The notes below the pieces were generated by a model that saw only the letters and a list, made by a program, of their open reading frames with translations, was not told the DNA's origin and made no database searches. From Glandiceps talaboti (Eukaryota > Hemichordata > Enteropneusta > Spengelidae), in the NCBI RefSeq assembly GCF_964340395.1, contig NC_135565.1, positions 841,001-905,000 on the forward strand: a stretch of 64,000 bases of DNA. The letters are read 5' to 3'. Shown piece after piece: positions 33,176 through 44,285 of the stretch (within the stretch, counting starts at the first letter, position 1; each line of letters opens with the position of its first letter). The translations under genes and the position numbers were made by a program.

Positions 33176-35128
33176 ATATCAATCAATCAATCAATCAATC
33201 TTTATTGCGTAACATCATGCTTTAGCGAGCATGGTAAAGCATACAAAAATAAGTAAATAAAATACAATCATTTAGCCAACTGCTATATTTTTTACATTAA
33301 CAAGAAAGTTTCCAAGAGAAAGTTTATCATCTGCAGACAAAATATGTAAAAATTTACTTTTGTTATCTAAGGAATGAAAATTGTAATTACTTAATGAAAA
33401 AGAAGAAAAAAGTTTCTTTCTCTCATTTATGTAATGAGAACAAATAATTAAATGATGAAATTCATCTTCTACCATATTTTGACAAAATTTACAGAATCTT
33501 TCATCCGCAGGAATCTTAGGAGTACAACGCCTTCCTAATTCCATTTGAATGTTATAATCTGAAATTCTAAATTTAGTCACTAGTGTTCTATGAACAGGAT
33601 TTTTAATATGAACAGGGTATTTCTCAAAAACAAAATCTGTTTTAAACAATCTATATGTTCTCAATTTGTTTTTATCAGTACTATTTCTTCTAATGTCATT
33701 ATGTAATTCCCTGAACCAAGATTTACAAAATTCTTTACATAAATTATCATGAACTTTTTTGATTGTATAACTGAATTTGCAAAGATTTGACCAAATGCTG
33801 TTCTCACTATATTTATCCAGTAAATTTCTTATATAAATGCCCCATTTTGAGTAACGCATAGAAGACATATAGGCTGCTCTCAGTAAACCATCTCCATCAA
33901 CAATTAATCTATACCAATACTTGAGCATCAGTTTTATTACAGTGAAATTGATAGGAAAACGACCCAATTCTCCAATAATACCACACCTTGAGGCCTTTTT
34001 AGAAACCCCAAGTAAAAATCTATAAAAAGAAAAACTAACATCATCAAGAAAATTTCTTTTGCTATCAATTTCATAACCCCAAACTTCACAACCATAAGTC
34101 ATAATAGGAACAATTAAACGATCAAAAAGATCTAGCGCAATGTCAATAGAAATACTCCCATTTGGAGAAATAGTTCTATGTAAACTAAACAGAGCTCTCA
34201 TCGATTTAAGTTTTAAATTATTGAAGTTTTGTTTAAATTTACCATTAGCAGAAATGATGATACCAAGATAACAGTATTCTTTTACAATGTCAAGTGTAAT
34301 GCCATCAAAATAAAAGTTCACTCCCTTCCTTTATTAAATACAATGACTTTAGTTTTCTTAATATTGATTGTTAACTTCCACTTTGTATAAAAACAGTGTA
34401 ATTTATCTAAGCAACTTTGCAACCCAGCTTTAGTTTCAGAGAATAATAACAGATCATCAGCATATAAAAGACAATTCAGAGACAAAGTTGTAAGTTTTAC
34501 AGGGCTATCATTCAAATAAAAAATTGATGGAAGATCATTTAAAAAAATATTGAATAAAGTAGGACTTAAGATTGAAAATTCTTGGTAATACCAACACCCG
34601 TTTTAACACAGTATTGTACATTATCATACATAGATTTGACAAGGTGGTAAAATTTACCATTTACACCATATTTTCTTAATTTCCAAAATAAACCTGTGCG
34701 CCAAACACTATCAAAAGCCTTTCGAAAATCTACAAAACAAGTGTAAAGATGTTTGCTATCATTACCTTCAACTGTAGAATAAACACATTTTTCAACTGCT
34801 GACTTAAGTACAAAAATATTATCAGATGTTCTTCTTTTAGCTCTAAAACCTGACTGAAATGGAGTGTAAAGGTTATTTTCTTCTAGAAAATGAACAAGTC
34901 TGCTATTCAACACAGAAGTAAAAAGTTTAGCCAAACAACTATTAACAGAAATACCTCTATAGTTAGAAGGATCACATTTTGAACCAGATTTATATATTGG
35001 AACCAACATGGCATTTTTCCAGGTAGATGGAAACTCACCAGAGTAAAGAATGACATTAAATAACTCACAAAGTGGTTTGAGTAAGATGTGACTACCACAT
35101 TTCAACATTTCATTCAAATACCAAATAT
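33176..35128 (-). mobile_element. 5'-truncated CR1/L2-like non-LTR retrotransposon
   Basis: Minus-strand element of about 1.95 kb. It contains the reverse transcriptase region and C-terminus but no endonuclease, and ends with AATAAAGATTGATTGATTG, a simple-repeat tail rather than poly-A. Such tails occur in the CR1/L2 part of the Jockey group, hence the tentative clade. 5' truncation is usual for target-primed insertion. It sits inside the inverted hAT-like copy, in the place where the other copy has a different segment of about 760 bp (9320-10080). Target duplications were not identified. Confidence 0.8.
33272..35117 (-). pseudogene. Reverse transcriptase of the LINE, frameshifted
   Basis: There are three consecutive frame pieces. 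35117-34566 holds the finger and palm start: NEMLKCGSHILLKPLCELFN, FPSTWKNAMLVPIYKSG, NYRGIS, GFRAKRRTSDN and the first catalytic block FVDFRKAFDSV. About 34565-34318 gives LSPTLFNIFLNDLP and the catalytic LLYADDLLLFSE. 34321-33272 gives the thumb (YCYLGIIISANGKF, CEVWGYE) and a C-terminal zinc-knuckle-like FCKFCQNMVEDEFHHLIIC. A shift and a small deletion just before LSPTLF remove the usual QG motif. A second shift follows FNKG. Upstream of 35117 the frame meets a stop at once. It is therefore inactive, though the palm aspartates are visible. Confidence 0.9.
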
Positions 35129-35671
35129 TTCAAAAAGAGATCTGCCGTGTTAGCAGTAAATGTTTTAATATAAGGAATAAGATGTAATTAGATCGAGCGC
35201 GAGCGCATCTTCGGAGTCCGACTGCATGCAGGCAAACTCACGTTGAACGACCTTTTCCTTTGACGTACCTGAGATGGTATGCTTACCCTAGACTGCTAGA
35301 CACGACGTCGTTTTTGGAGTTCACTCTCTGACAGTATTGCGACTTGCTGTCTTCAAATAAAATGAAGGTGACTTTCAAAACTACTATTACTCACGGAAAT
35401 TGCGCAGTGCATGACTGTGCGCACTTCTATTGCACTTTCCCGCTCAAAGAATTTTTTCTTCGCTACACAGCAAAAAGTTACAATTTTTAACTGGGCACAT
35501 TTTGATATCAAAGTTAAGCCAGCGTACAGTAGAGAGACATATTAGCGAGGAGTCAGTGTAAGTACAGTCACTTTTGACTTCAGTGATCCGTTCAAAGGGC
35601 GTGTGCTAGGAATCGTCATGTGTAAATAAATTCCTAAAAATCCGGGGGGGGGGGGGCAGGCTACGGTACTG

Positions 35672-35828
35672 ATATCATGTAATAATAGCCTACTATAACC
35701 AAGATTGTTGCATTCCGGCAATTATTATGTGTAGGAACAAAAAACCTCAATATTACCCTTACGGAGGGCATTCATTATAAATATGGTTGAATGTTTGTTC
35801 ATTTGTCTATTAATCCCTGTTACACACG
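35672..35828. other. Unique flank of the inverted hAT-like copy
   Basis: Short sequence outside the CTG terminus at 35671. The adjoining ATATC does not match any known partner, because the element's other end is lost in the array. No gene was seen. Confidence 0.4.
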
Positions 35829-36016
35829 CAAATTCCCCCTTGAGGATTGTGAGTTTAAGTTTTTTGACCAAAAATGACATTCTTTGACCCAAATCATGTA
35901 CATACCCGAGATGTGATCATTTTGATTTGAACAATTTTCCAACTAGACACCCAATATAATTAATACACCAACCAAATATCATAGCAATCGGTCCAGCGGT
36001 TTTTGACTTTAAGTTG

Positions 36017-36065
<49 letters not shown>

Positions 36066-36122
36066 AGACACAGACACTTTGTCATACCTTTAGCACTCCT
36101 GACCCTTATCAGTTCAGTTGTG
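35829..36122 (-). repeat. Dispersed (TG)n-bearing repeat, inverted partial copy
   Basis: The reverse complement matches 40179-40400. It shows CACAACTGAAC...GTGCT at the 36.1-kb end, a (CA)n run at about 36018-36060, then TTTGACTTTAAGTTGTTTAC and CAATCGGTCCAGCGGTTTTT. It is one of three related copies between 35.8 and 41.5 kb. Confidence 0.75.
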
Positions 36123-36524
36123 ATAAAATGAAATGTCATTTTCGTAATGAAATTGAACTCTTATTTGTTCTGTAACTTGGTAAACCCCTTAAGCTTGCCA
36201 ACCCTTGTTACAGTACCAAACAGTGTACAGAAACATGGCAAACTGTACATGCAGCTAGCTTGCAGTAATTCAAAACACTATGGTATAACATGATTGATAT
36301 AGCTACAGAAACCGATTCGATAATAGTGCATATTGTAATGATCATAAAGTATATTTCAAAAAATAATATATATATTATATTTACAAATCAAAATAGTGTG
36401 AAGTGTTTATTTGATATTATTTTTTACTTAGTGGATGAAACGAAGTGATTTCTATTCGAAGTTTGGTGTGCGAATAACACACTACTGTATGATAACCCAT
36501 TTCCTTGTATCATCAACACACAAC
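36123..36524. other. 5' flank of the SR splicing-factor gene
   Basis: This AT-rich stretch should contain the promoter and 5' untranslated region of the SR gene, but no TATA or initiator element can be assigned with confidence. The frame of the first coding exon is open back to an ATG at 36435. The intervening 30 codons (MKRSDFYSKF...) do not resemble SR proteins and are more likely untranslated. Confidence 0.35.
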
Positions 36525-36654
36525 ATGTCTCGTGGTAGCAGTGCAGATGGGGCGCAGCTTTTTATCGGAAGACTTAGTAAACAAACTCGCCAACGTGATT
36601 TAGAGGACATTTTTACTTACTATGGACGCCTTGCTAGATGCGATATAAAATATG
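36525..36654 (+). CDS. SR-family splicing factor, coding exon 1 (RRM, RNP2)
   Basis: ATG at 36525 starts MSRGSSADGAQ, then LFIGRLSKQTRQRDLEDIF, YYGRLARCDIKY, and ends after the first base of a glycine codon at a good donor, TATG|GTATGT. LFIGRL is the RNP2 strand of an RNA-recognition motif. QRDLEDIF (first helix) and YGRLARCDIKY (second strand) follow SRSF4/5/6-type proteins, which bind exonic enhancers in the nucleus and recruit the spliceosome. The RRM is completed by exons at 48490 and 48907. The RS domain must lie beyond the window. An upstream ATG at 36435 is in frame but poorly supported. Read-through past the donor (to 37040) is intronic. Confidence 0.9.
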
Positions 36655-37345
36655 GTATGTATCAGCACCGTAGTTTTGGACGATTGCCTTCACGAGGTGT
36701 GATGTTTTGGTTTCCGACTGCAATCGGCCACATTATTCCGCCATGTTGTTCCCCCAAAAGTCCATGGGCATCTTTATTTTTGGCAAGTCTACATAAAATC
36801 CCAAGAAATCAAACTTTATATTTGGTCTCTGTTTTCTTGTCATGCTTTTGGCGTCCCATGAATATTACATACATATGCTACGGATCGGCAACGGTAGCGA
36901 CATCGCGTTGTACATTAATAGTGCGCGTGGGCGGAGCTCAAGAAATGTTTGGTCACGTGCTACTACGAAATAATGACGTCTGGAGTAAATATGAGACGTG
37001 TATCACGCTTATTTGTTTAACGCAAGTGATCTTCTATTGACAACTGTAATGTCACCACCAATATTTTGGAAATATCGGATGTAGTGTTGTTTTTGATGTT
37101 TTAATCACAATGCAAATGTTTGTCAAAGGCCAAGTGTGAGTGTGTGTGTTGGTATGACAAAAATCAACAAGAGTACTAATATTGATAAGAGGTGAGAGAC
37201 ACATTAACAATATGAAATAATGTGGAAGAGGTAATGTATTCTGTAGTAAAAATTATAACTACATTAGATAAAGACAATTCAGTAACTGTCTGACCAACAA
37301 AATGAAATCCAATTTTCAAGTGCAATGGTGTAGAATTTTAAGTAT

Positions 37346-38060
37346 TAGCACAACTGAACTGATAAGGTTCAGTAGTGCTATAGCCTATAGGTATGGCAAA
37401 GTGTGTGTGTGTGCGTGTGTGTGTGTAAACAACATAAATGCATTCCATGAGTGATATGCAAATAAGGTGTAACAATGACCATTTTTGGTGAAAAACACAT
37501 CTCAAAAAGTACTTGGTCAGTGAGCCAGAAACTTGTTCACAAAATTGGCCCTAGCAACCATGACCACGCCCTTAGCAACAACCAAATGGCAGTATATTGT
37601 GGTCAAATAACGTCTGGTAGGCAATTTAAAAAATGTATGCAAATATCCCTAGCAAGCATGACCACGCCCATAGTAACAGCCAAAAGTCATGTATTCCACA
37701 AAGATAACAGGGATTAATAGACAATTGAATAAATATTCAAAAAATGTATGTAAATTTGCCTAGCAACAAGACCACACACGTAGCAACAGCCAAATGATCA
37801 TGTATATTGCAAAAATAATATCAGGAATTAATACAACGGTGAACAAAAACATTCCAAAATGTATGCAAATATATCTCTAGCAACATGACTACGTCCATAG
37901 CAACAGCCAAATGATTGCGTATATCGCAAAGATAATGTGGTTGGATAGGCAACTGGATTCAGCAAATGAACACCTATTGTTAGCATGGACTAGCATATCG
38001 ATAAACATTTTTAAAAACTGTACAGTTGTGCTACAATGCCATTGGTGGTATTTTTTATGT
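37346..38060 (+). repeat. Dispersed repeat, copy A
   Basis: It begins TAGCACAACTGAAC, with a hairpin partner GTTCAGTAGTGCT just inside, then (TG)n at about 37401-37427. Next come repeated modules with CCACGCCC and TAGCAACAGCCAAATG, and it ends with CAGTTGTGCTACAATGCC. The TAGCACAACTG start and CAGTTGTGCTA near the end are inverted repeats. Copy B at 40179 is longer but colinear. The family is not named here. Confidence 0.8.
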
Positions 38061-39175
38061 AAATATATGCCAATTTATGTTAATGAGCCAAGGTCCTATG
38101 AATAAATACTGTGGAGAACCCTGTAATGTATGCGGTAGCCTGCAAATTCGTGCAATGTCTGAAACAGAGCTAGAAAATCGAAAATAAAACTGCATAGTGG
38201 AAGAGCTGAACAACAGAACCACTTCTACACATTGCAAAAAAAAAAGTCAACAAAAAATCCAGTATAGCTTTTCTGACCAATAGGTCGCTTGTCATTGTGT
38301 ACACACTCTCAGATTGATTGCCAATTTTTCTTTCGCAAATGTGGCTAATGATGTAAAACATATTTTCGCCAAGTATGAGTTTGATTTGCAAATGCGAATG
38401 TGGCAAGTGGGCAGTGCGAACACAGGACAACTAACTATTTAAAAGAGAATGCAAGATAAAAACAACTCCAGGCTCATTTCTCTTGTAAAGGGTTTATCAA
38501 ACCCTCTAGCTACACAGAAAACTCTCTCAAGTTTGCAATATTTACTCCATGTGATAGCACCTCTAAATATGAATGGATTTTTTGTGTATGTGAAAAATTG
38601 TTTCTGCTGACTTCTTTGAGGTTTTTATGAAGTTTTTATATACAATTTCAACTGGCGCCCTATCCTTTACCGCTACCTTAAGGTTTTATACATATGATAG
38701 ATATCCCATAAATCATTGCTACCATCAGTGGTGGCCATGTTTGATATCCCTACTTGTAAATAGGATGACAGCTTGTATCCATGTCTCATTTATCCCTGAA
38801 GATGCCATAGACTCCATGCAAATGACCCCCTAGGCCAAGGACTTTTTAGGTTGCACACAGTTGTACACAATGTTTTGATAGTGATCATTTTACACCAAAA
38901 CAGGTATATCAGTAATTATGAAATATTGAATTTTAATTTACATGAATGTATGGTCAGTAACTTGACCAAGAAATTGGGGAAAATTGGTATAAAACACACT
39001 TTTTTGGTCAAAAAAGCATGTGAAATTTAGTTTTTTGATAAATACAAGGATTACAATTGGAAATTAGCTGTAAAAATTAATAGACAGATAGTATGGGTGT
39101 TGGGTAAAATATTTATCATAAAATCAACAAGTACTGTCCGTTGATGTTTACAGTAAATACAAACAAATTTGCATA
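38061..39175. other. Intronic, nothing supported
   Basis: AT-rich sequence with short chance frames (38055-38237, 38170-38430, 38627-38833). No splice-supported exon or repeat family was recognised. Confidence 0.4.
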
Positions 39176-39639
39176 TCATATATACAAATACTGCATACAT
39201 GTAAGTCTACAGATAGCAGCATAATGATACGTCTCACGGATGATTATATCCAACACTTCGTTTGTTAACAAAAATCTGACGAAAGACAACGATGTAGATC
39301 CTGCCACATGATCCTGCCGTAACGTCTTTATCAGTTCATGTAAACCAACACATAGGAGTAATCGTACGGCATTGCATCTGTGGTTTGTCATCGGCAGGAT
39401 CACACGATCGCGGGATCTGCCATTGACGTTGTCAGTCCAAAAGTTGAAGTTATAGGAGGGTTTTTGATAAGTTCTAGGACAAAATTTACTCCCTCAAAAA
39501 AGTAAAATTCTTCATCATCATCATCACTACCACTGTCTAGAAATTGTCAAACGAAAAACTCTCTGTCGTCCCGATTTACTTTGTTCAATATATTAGCATA
39601 ATGTCGAAGGTCAACATACATATCCATAGCGGCCGCCAT
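39176..39639 (-). pseudogene. piggyBac-like transposase N-terminal relic
   Basis: On the minus strand ATG at 39639 starts MAAAMDMYVDLRHYANILNK, meets TGA, then continues in frame as FLDSGSDDDDEEFYFFEG and on to SMADPAIV before another stop. In a shifted frame (39403-39176) it reads SLSFVRFLLTNEVLDIIIRE followed by TYHYAA. From family knowledge, an acidic Asp/Ser N-terminus followed by F..FLTDE...IV.ETNRYA marks the start of DDE_Tnp_1_7 (piggyBac/PGBD) transposases. The catalytic part is absent. It is a truncated, frameshifted relic inside the SR gene intron. A TTAA terminus was not pinned down. Confidence 0.5.
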
Positions 39640-40178
39640 ATTAGGCATTACTCAGTAGGTGCTATTTGCATTCGGTGGCAAAAAGTGAGAACAATCGAAC
39701 ACATGACTGTTTCCCGCCTGAATAATTTAATATTTAATAAGATAACATTGTGTACATCATTACTTATTATGGGCAAAAGGGCGGGACAGTGATAAACCCA
39801 TTACAACGTCACTTTATTGACAGCATATGCAAATTACCCTGTTGTTGTTGATATCAACGACTTGGCCTACAGTGCAGAAGTGCTTTGTCGACGATATCAA
39901 TGACATGGTGTCACAAGGGTTAATACTCAGTGTAACCATACACTGTACTCCACCTCCCTCCTCCCTCCTCCCTCCTGTAAACTTGGACTGTTGTTATCAG
40001 AGATGGTGAATGATCAGTAAATATAGATTTATATCAATGATATTTTATTCCTTCTCAAAGGTTGTACATGTAAGTATAGTCAGTCTAAAAGGAAGGTACC
40101 TAATTAGCATACATTTAAGAAGATTATATTTGAATTAAGACAGCGCCCTCTAGTCGGACAGTGATCATTAGTGATTTT
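39640..40178. other. Intronic spacer
   Basis: No exon was recognised. It contains a short CTCCCTC repeat near 39950-39975 and a GCGGCCGC site next to the piggyBac relic's start. The chance frames at 39544-39792 and 39827-40009 are unsupported. Confidence 0.35.
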
Positions 40179-41470
40179 TAGCACAACTGAACGGAGGTTC
40201 AGTAGTGCTGTAGGGATCGCCCGGCGTCTGTCTGTGTGTGTGTGTGTGGGTGTGTGTGTGTGTGTGTGTGTAAACAACTTAAAGTCAAAAACCGCTGAAC
40301 CGATTGCCATGATATTTGGTGGGTCCATTACCTTGGGTGTCTAGTTGGGAAATTGTTCAAATCAAAATGATCGCATCACAGGTGTGTGATTTGGGTCAAA
40401 AAATGTGATTTTTGGTCAAAAAACTTAAACTCAGAAACTACTGGGCAGATTGGTGCAAAATTTGGTGGGAACATTGTTAAGGGGGTGTAAAGTAAGATTT
40501 GTTCATGACGTGATGATTCCATCAGTGATATGCAAATTAGGGCTAAAAATGTGTCTTTTTGGTTAAAAATCTATAATTCCAAAACTACTGAGCAGATTGG
40601 GCTGAAATTTAATGGGAATGCATCTAGGGATGTATGGATGAAGAAATGTTAAGCATACAATGATTCCATGAGTGATATGCAAATTTGGTGTAAAAATGTT
40701 CATTTTTGGTCAAAAACTTATATCTCAAAAAGTATGTGGTCACTGAGTCTGAAACTTGGTGAGATGTTTCTGAAAGTGTTATTCTGCAGATTTTCTCCAA
40801 AACATTTTGAGAAAATTGGCCCTGGCGACCATGACCACGCCCTTAGCAACAACCAAATGGCAGTATATTTTGGTCAAATAACATCATCTGGTAGGCAAAT
40901 GAGTTAAATATTCAAAAAATGTATGCAAATACCCTAGCAACCATGACCACGCCCATAGCAACAGCCAAACGGTCGTGTATTTCACAAAGATAACAGGGAT
41001 TAATAGACAATTGAATAAACATTCAAAAAATGTATGTAAATTTGCATAGCAACAAGACCATGCCCATAGCAACAGCCAAATAATCATGTATATTGCAAAG
41101 ATAACAACAGGAAAAGAAAGACAAATGAATAAACATTCAAAACATGCATGCAAATGTGCCTAGCAACAAGACAACGCCCATAGCAACAGCCAAATGATCA
41201 CTATATTGCAAAGATAATATCAGGAATTCATACACAAGTGAACAAAAACATACACAGATGTATGCAAATATATCTCTAACAACATGACCACGCCCATAGC
41301 AACAGCCAAATGATAGCATATATCGTAAAGATAGCAACATGGTTGGATAGGCAACTGGATAGTCATTCAACAAACGAACACTTCTTGGTAGCATGGACTA
41401 CCATATGGATAAACATTTTTAAAACTACAGTTGTGCTACAACGCCATTGGCGGTATTTTTCACTAACTTC
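40179..41470 (+). repeat. Dispersed repeat, copy B, with internal modules
   Basis: TAGCACAACTGAAC at the start is followed by (TG)n at 40232-40272 and by AAAAACCGCTGAACCGATTG. About three diverged blocks then read 'gatatgcaaatt...ttttggtcaaaaa'. Four modules of about 115-130 bp carry CCACGCCCATAGCAACAGCC-type text (about 40905-41330). The end is CAGTTGTGCTACAACGCCA. It is colinear with copy A, and its first 220 bp match the inverted copy at 35829-36122. Overlapping frames are not genes. Confidence 0.8.
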
Positions 41471-41943
41471 GTTGCTTCGTATTATCGTCGTCATTGGACA
41501 ACCGTATCCAATTTGTGGTGATGTTAAATAGTACTGCTGGTAAGAATTCACATGTAATTTTCAAAGAATTTTTATGGAAATAAACTGACTTTAATAGTGA
41601 TGCAATGGATTTTAGCAACCGAATATAGTTGCAAGTTTATCAATGCTGCAAATGCATGCTAAGAATAAGATATTCACATCCAAAATAAGACCTGTAATTG
41701 ATTTTTGATAATACAAGAAATGCGTAGTACATGTACAGTGCAAAACCAATTATGAAACATTGACACTTGTACAGTCTTTGATTTTAGGCCAGTTGTGTGT
41801 ATAAATGTACATGTACATGTATTCTGTTTTGGTCATTGAAATGAGAATTAACTCTCAGCTTTAATCAGTTGACTAATATTGAAAAGAAGTCTTTCCAGAC
41901 TATTTTAAAGAATAGCTATTTACAAACGTATAAAACTAAAGTG
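41471..41943. other. Intronic, 3' flank of a minus-strand exon
   Basis: AT-rich with several ACATGTAC words. It is probably the 3' untranslated side of the exon candidate at 41944-42033. No clear AATAAA was assigned on the minus strand. Confidence 0.35.
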
Positions 41944-42033
41944 CTAATATTCTTGCAGGTCCTTAATGGTTGCAGGTTGGTGATACTTCTGTAGTGCTTT
42001 GAAGGAGGGATTTGTGGCGAGATATTTGTTGTC
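41944..42033 (-). CDS. Candidate terminal exon of an unrecognised minus-strand gene
   Basis: After a fair acceptor (CATTTTATTCAG, AG at 42035-42034), 29 codons read DNKYLATNPSFKALQKYHQ and then PATIKDLQEY, ending in TAG at 41946-41944. The amino-acid pattern is clearly protein-like, with FKALQKY recalling short helix motifs in several enzymes, but I cannot assign a family. An upstream open piece (GGC at 42151 down to 42109, reading GIWDEIAEIINTEI after TTGTTTGTTTTAG) may belong to the same gene. Its best donor leaves phase 1, while this exon needs phase 0, so the join is unresolved. It lies antisense in the SR gene's intron 1. Confidence 0.42.
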   Translation of the reverse strand, partial: DNKYLATNPSFKALQKYHQPATIKDLQEY

Positions 42034-42151
42034 CTGAATAAAATGTCATTTTATGTATCATTTATGAACAGTGCACAGCATGCACATCTAGTGATATACT
42101 GTTACAACCAATTTCAGTATTTATTATTTCAGCAATTTCATCCCAAATGCC

Positions 42152-43500
42152 CTAAAACAAACAATCGTTCACACCTTTTCCAAAGTAAAGTGACACTGTT
42201 GTGTGTCATGTGATAATGTGTTTCCCTCCACTGTCTATGATTACATGAATTACATGGCAAACGTGATGCTATAGACTTTTGACTTGTATTCTTTAACGTC
42301 ATCAAAAAAGTATAACAGACTTGTATACCTTTTGATAAAGTGGGGATGCTGTGTCTGATCATTGGTTTTTTGTTCAAATTTACTTTCAAAACACATTTAG
42401 CTAATAGTTGGACATCGTATATCGTGAAATAAACTGGCAAACCATACATCTCAGTCTGTGGAGCTATCCCTGAGTGATCGTGTGTTCTCTGTAGACTGTA
42501 TGAGAGTGCCTGAATGTAGTGTGCAGTGAGTGGACGTTGATGACAAGAGTAGTGACAATACCAAGAAAATTGGGTATTATATCTAATCTGGCAATAAATA
42601 GACTATTTGAACTCCTGAAACATAAAGCTATGAAAGTGAATTTGAAGCTAGAAAAAAGGGCATTTGTTCAGTAAAATTTTGTCCAATACAAAGACAACAT
42701 GCAAACATTATATTAGAAATGATATGAAATCCTAGACCAGCTCGAATGTGACAACACAAAATGCTATTATTGTTCAGTGTAAACTTAGCTGACATAGTTC
42801 ATTCACTTTACAAACAAAAATACAACATACAGCTAAGAGTTTTACAAAAAGACGTATTCATGTGTGAGATACGACTAAAAAGTTTATGACATGTGAAAAA
42901 TACTCTAAGTAGACTTGTACGAAAATGACAGACTAGAGCTATATATCAACAGAGGAGACAAACGATAGGAAATCAAGAAGTATATATACACCGAACTGTT
43001 AAAATTATGTTTGGGTTACAGTAAGGGACCGGTCAGTTTCTCCAGCCGGGGGGGGGGGGAGTGGATTCCTAAATTGGGCTGACAAAGTCACTTACCCCCG
43101 CCCCATCTGTAAAACCAAAAACAGGCTGACCCCCATCACTTAATTCACTTAATTCTAAAACATGATGACCCCCCCCCCCCCCCCCCCCCCCATATAATAT
43201 TCACTTGACAGGTATTTTTTTTTATTGTGACTCAGTTTTGGCTGCTTGACTGTCTTGCAAATACTTTATAAGATCCTGGGATAGCACTATCATAATTATA
43301 ATTATTGACTGCACAGGGTAAATATACTCCTAAAGGAGTTTAGTAGCATCTTGACAGTGAAAGGTAGGGGGAAAGCTTGAGAAGGGAATATGTACATCTC
43401 TTATGGGGGGAGGGTCTCCCCCTAGAAGCACTGGTGCTTTTTAACTCTGAAAAGTCAATTTTGAGACTATTCACACACAATTTCAGACATTGCCAAGTTG
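42152..43500. other. Intronic, with G- and C-runs
   Basis: Mostly AT-rich with no supported exon. A G-run of about 12 lies at 43048-43059 and a C-run of about 23 at 43169-43191. The phrase GTTTAGTAGCATCTTGACAG near 43340 resembles GTTTAGTACCGTTATGACAG near 44607, which suggests a diverged dispersed repeat. Confidence 0.45.
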
Positions 43501-43527
43501 ATCTGTGCCATTTTCAATTTTTTACGA

Positions 43528-43812
43528 TTTTCCCTTTCTAAAGCCATAACTCAGACATGCTTGAACAGATCTCATTCAAAGTTGGTATTAGGACATTGTT
43601 CTATGACATACATGTGCATATTCATTGTTGTCGTGATACGATCCAATATGGCCGCCTGGCAGCCATTTTGTTTGCGAATTTTCCATGTCCAAAGCCATAA
43701 CTCAGACATACTTGAACAGATCTCATTCAAAGTTGGTATTAGCACAGTGTTCTATGGCATACATGTGCATATCCATTTTCGTCGTGGGACGATCCAATAT
43801 GGCTGCCTGTAG
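43528..43812. repeat. Twofold tandem repeat, 150-bp period
   Basis: AAGCCATAACTCAGACAT occurs at about 43541 and 43691. Both copies then share GAACAGATCTCATTCAAAG and a phrase with ACATGTGCATAT and GATCCAATATGGC. The 104-codon frame over it (43498-43812) simply reads the repeat and is not a gene. Confidence 0.88.
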
Positions 43813-44285
43813 ATGTATCTTGCCATGTCACATTGAGCTTTGAACACTCCACTAAATTTAGTCCATTTTGCAAATGAAATGCTTGTCCTGCTTGCAGATG
43901 GGTACGGGTCTATATTACTATGGATGTATTAGTGAGAGTCACTAACTATGATATTACTGACACTACCCTCAACACCGAAGGGCGACTTGTTCTGTATGCA
44001 AGCAGGACTAGTGAAATATGTGCACCACCTGCAAGGAAGTCCATAGACTATTAAATTAAAATATCAGACAATGTTATGTCTACTACAAGTTGAATGTTGT
44101 TGACAATTATGGACAGTGTTTTTGGTAAATTTGTTAGAAAATTGAAATTCGAATTGCCTCAAAATTATTTTAGAGCCCTAGTTTATTTCAGTCATCATTA
44201 AAATTTTCCAGGGTTAAAGCTGTAAGACACTGGAATTATTTATACCCAACCTCAAAAATCCTTTCTTTTTTTCTACATTTCCCAG

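Larger units (their letters stand above)
32379..35671 (-). mobile_element. hAT-like element, inverted right copy, interrupted
   Basis: Read on the minus strand, the element starts at 35671 with CAGTACCGTAGCCTGCCCCC and follows the copy at 8220, including GTGACTGTACACTGACTCC-like, GCATGCAGT and ACGGCAGATCTCTTTTTG segments. At about 35128 homology stops at the LINE and resumes at about 33175 (TTTTGGAACCAAATTAAA). It continues to CTCAACCTG at the edge of the 32-bp array, where the element is cut off. Its second terminus is missing. A 103-bp segment is duplicated in tandem at 32832-33037. About 185 bp near 32.62-32.80 kb is absent from the other copy. Confidence 0.65.

Noticed and set aside
36435-36524. 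Upstream in-frame ATG as the SR gene start
   Set aside because: The extra 30 residues do not resemble SR proteins, while MSRGSSADGAQLFIGRL at 36525 does.
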